Assembly: GCF_000006565.2 (NCBI RefSeq)
Contig: NC_031470.1
Coordinates: 1,366,954-1,430,953, forward strand
Direction of reading: 5' to 3'
DNA: 64,000 nt
Source of the DNA: Toxoplasma gondii ME49
Taxonomy: Eukaryota > Apicomplexa > Conoidasida > Eucoccidiorida > Sarcocystidae
Shown: in pieces, positions 61,169 through 64,000 of the stretch
How positions within the stretch are numbered: the first letter of the stretch is position 1
Layout of the letters: the number at the start of each line of letters is the position of its first letter
Program-made: the position numbers and the translations under genes
Notes under the pieces: model-generated
The model's database searches: none
What the model was told of the DNA's origin: nothing
What the model saw: only the letters and a program-made list of their open reading frames with translations

Positions 61169-62808
61169 ATGCAAGTCTCCAACTGCCGCTCGCACCGCCG
61201 ATTCGAGCGGGTCTTTCAGAGGCCGGAGAACGAGCTTAAGCGGCAAGCAAGCCGTGTCAAGCGTGCCAGTCTTCGGTTTTTATGTTTACCACTCTCGATT
61301 TTGCTTATAGCTGCTCTGCTGCAGCCTCAGGGGTCGGCAGGAGCAGACTCAGCCACCGACCACCCTACTTGCAGCGCTGCAGACAAGCCGGTGATCGTCA
61401 GCATCACGGAGCCTCGCGCAACGGAAACCGACGAAAACGGATATGTAACTTTCAGATGCGGAGAAGGCGCTTCCCTTATTCCAACCAAAAACGCAGATGG
61501 TGCATTCACTGAATTCTGTAAGGATTCCGAGTGCGCGAGGACAGCCTCTTTAAGCAACAACAAGCTGACACTTCAAGAGGACAGTGAAGCGAAAACGGAC
61601 GCACAGCTTAGCACGGCGAAGGGACCACTTTACAAGCTTAGTGCCTCAAAACTTCCAGACAAACCTTTTACTGCCTTCTTCATTTGCGAGACGAATGCCA
61701 AGGCAGCGCCGCCCTCAAGAGCTCCTACTGGAAGCAGATGCAAAGTGCAAGTCTCAATTTATGGGAAAGAAAAGCTTGTGCTCGACAGCAAAGGTAAGAT
61801 GGACATTAAATATCGGGCATACCGTCGTTGGTGAGCGTAGAAGCACTTTAGGAACGAGGATGCCTGCGGGGGAGGCGTTCGGCCAAGGTCTGTGCAAAAA
61901 GAAGGCTGTTCAGTTATGTGGTATGCAACGCTTTAGGTGAACAGATATGGCATCGTTGAAAAAACAGAGGACCATGTTTAGTTTTTGTTGGTACACAGGT
62001 TCTACAGGAGTCGGTATGCTGCTGCTGCGAATTGCCCTCTCGTGGAATTGTCAAATTGGTTTTACCGCGCTGTGAACGTCAGCAGGCTACCTGGCATGGT
62101 TTGCGGTGCAAAACTCGCTTCTGATTTGAGCTTCGCCGTCTTCCAATATCCTAGTCAGAGGTGGAAAATCCACAGTCGTCAGTGTTTACGTTCGGTTTTC
62201 CCACATGTTGGCCTGTTTTGTGAGTTTCTTGAATTTTTTTCTGGAAGAAGCTAATTCTCTTCCGACCCTGCATTGTCTGCCCTACGTTGTCTTTTTTCTC
62301 AGTTATGTGTAATGGAAAGGACGTAGAACAGGTTTCCTTGAGGATCGACAAGGCCCCTGCAGAGACAGATTTCCTATGTGGAAAAGGTGGTGTGTTGTCC
62401 CCCAATATTCTCGACCAGGTCTTTCAGTTGGTTGATGGTCAAACCAAAGAAGTAAGCTTGCATTCTCTCGTTTCCGGCGCTGTTTTGGCCGAGCGAAGGT
62501 CTTCCATCGCTGGAGACTCTGAAGTTTTACCTGCGTACACTCTGTTCGTTTCAAAATTGCCGGAAGACAAGCCTAAACAACTCATGTATACGTGTAGTTC
62601 GAAACAGGAAACACAGCCTGAACGAGAGACTCTAGCGGTCCACGAGCCGCCGAAAGCGCAGACTAAACCATGCAATGTGGTGATCGAAATTGCGCACAAT
62701 GCCGATCCAGAGGAGTCGAGTGGAGAGCCCCGAAAATATCTTGCGAGTGCAGTAACTCTCTTTTTCTTCACTTTCGCACTGCTAGCCACTTCTGCGAGCT
62801 TGGTGTGA
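61169..62808 (+). CDS. SRS (SAG1-related sequence) GPI-anchored surface antigen, two SAG domains
   Basis: Two exons in phase: 61169-61793 and 62303-62808 (TGA). The product is 376 aa. The N-terminus is a long basic leader followed by a hydrophobic signal core (FLCLPLSILLIAALL), typical of SRS proteins. Domain 1 (about residues 60-207) has six cysteines in the contexts PTCSAAD, FRCGEG, FCKDSEC, FFICET and SRCKVQ. Domain 2 (exon 2) has four obvious cysteines (VMCNGKD, FLCGKG, YTCSSK, KPCNVV), two fewer than the full set. The C-terminus is a GPI-attachment signal: a small-residue region (EESSGEPRK), then a hydrophobic tail (VTLFFFTFALLATSASLV). SRS proteins coat the parasite surface and act in attachment and immune recognition; expression is usually stage-specific. 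The intron lies exactly between the two domains. I cannot name the individual family member. Confidence 0.93.
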
Positions 62809-64000
62809 AACAGTTGAGGGACAGAGGATGGGACAGTGCTAAAAGGATTGCCACGTGTTCAGGAGGGCAATTTTTCCAATTACGTCAAAAAATGGGCCTG
62901 GAAAGACTTTGAATGTCATGCCAGAATTCTTGGGGCCGATTGGGATGGGGAATCAACGTTTCAGGATTGCATGGTCCGTATCTTCACATCTACTCCGCAC
63001 TTTACCCACCCACTTCTGACATCCATAAGACGTGGCGAGTTCTGCATGGCCGTTCTGCTGGTGGAGTCTCCTGCGGGAGTATAAAAGTATTACGGCCATT
63101 CGATCGCATTCGGAACAGCAGGCTCCTGTATGTGTGGGGTCCGTCTAAGCGTAGCTAATTTGTGCGTGTTGAGTTCGGATACAACAGATGCTGCGTTTGG
63201 TATGGAAATGCGAAGTAGTGGCCATGCTTCACGATGCGTTGGCTCCCTTTTCCCCTACCAAGTTCGCGATACGATATTTGAATGATCGCTCACAGGGCGA
63301 CCTCACAAAAAATTGCGGGGTACCGCGTTGCGCCCGTAGAGGTTCTACCCTTTTCGAAGGCCATCTCATACAACGGTGTCTGTGTGCCGTGCTATGTAGA
63401 GCTGTATGTAGGGGATTAACAGTATTATGGTCTTCTCCCGTTCTTGAATATCTTCGGGTTAAATGACGGGACACTAAGCACTTGTAGTGTTTACCAAGGG
63501 GTTAGTAAGCAACGGGAATCGCGTTCGTACAGGGGTAACCTTGTAGCCACAGGTAGGTGCCCACGGCCTGAACGTGATTGTCCGTGCAGAACTGTGTGAT
63601 ATTGACGTTGCCGCAATAGCTGAATGTTGTGGCTTGACGGCGGTGTAAATTGCCGGTTCATGGCAGTCTAAGCTATCGAACCGGTAAACAATCGAACAAC
63701 ATTTCACTTGATACTCCCTTGACCCTTCTCCCCTCTGCGGATGGCCGGCAGTCACACGGATAAGTCTACAGGATCTTCAACGCGTAGCTGAAACCGATAA
63801 CGTCTTGCATTGTTCAAGTGGGCCCGGCAGCCACCCATCCTGTGGCGTTGCTCGAGCTTGATAGATGTGGAAAAGTTCACATGGAACGGACTCAAGCACC
63901 GTCTAAGCACATTCTCTTCTGCTTTATCCTGCCATTCCCAAGGAAGGGAACTCATACTTGGCATAGAATGCATGAGCTGAATGGGACGGACAGCTACAGT
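62809..64000. other. 3' flank of the SRS gene, no further gene recognised
   Basis: 1.2 kb to the window edge with only short frames. It should include the SRS 3' UTR. SRS genes are often clustered, so another member may begin beyond the edge, but no second SAG domain or GPI signal is visible here. Confidence 0.45.

Overview
The window is nuclear DNA of an apicomplexan, most likely Toxoplasma gondii or a very close tissue-cyst coccidian (Hammondia, Neospora). The reasons are intron-rich genes with GT/AG junctions, proteins carrying long Ser/Arg/Glu low-complexity tracts, abundant GCATGC-type motifs, TA and GATA microsatellites in introns, and a GPI-anchored SRS (SAG1-related sequence) surface-antigen gene at the right end. 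That family is known only from cyst-forming coccidia. Genes lie on both strands, with no operons.

Left part (1-12.4 kb): the 3' half of a FAM50/XAP5 gene (+) converges on a membrane-anchored short-chain dehydrogenase/reductase (-). After a 1.1 kb divergent spacer comes a 722-residue low-complexity ORF (+). Middle-left (12.4-27.8 kb): weakly supported exons at 12.4-13.9 kb, then a phase-consistent six-exon gene for a ~2,200-residue unknown protein with a 52-serine block and an acidic tail (+). It converges on a single-exon secreted, single-TM, coiled-coil protein (-). A 3.4 kb divergent spacer follows.

Middle-right (31-49 kb): a ten-exon S28-family serine carboxypeptidase (+, PRCP/DPP7/PRSS16 relatives) converges on a ~17-exon axonemal outer-arm dynein intermediate chain (-, DNAI2/ODA6 orthologue), presumably used only in flagellated microgametes.

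Right part (50-64 kb): a doubtful small minus-strand gene, a three-exon protein with two CDGSH iron-sulfur motifs and a hydrophobic C-terminal tail (+), a possible prefoldin-like exon (+), an OPA3-like mitochondrial protein with a long unique C-terminal extension (-), and a two-exon SRS antigen (+).

Exon coordinates come from reading splice sites and checking phase by hand, plus recalled family consensus. For the S28 peptidase, CDGSH, OPA3 and SRS genes every junction is in phase. The same holds for the dynein gene except its next-to-last exon. No RNA genes, CRISPR arrays, insertion sequences or prokaryote-type elements were seen. The genes share no pathway; two (OPA3-like and CDGSH) are probably mitochondrial and sit about 2 kb apart.
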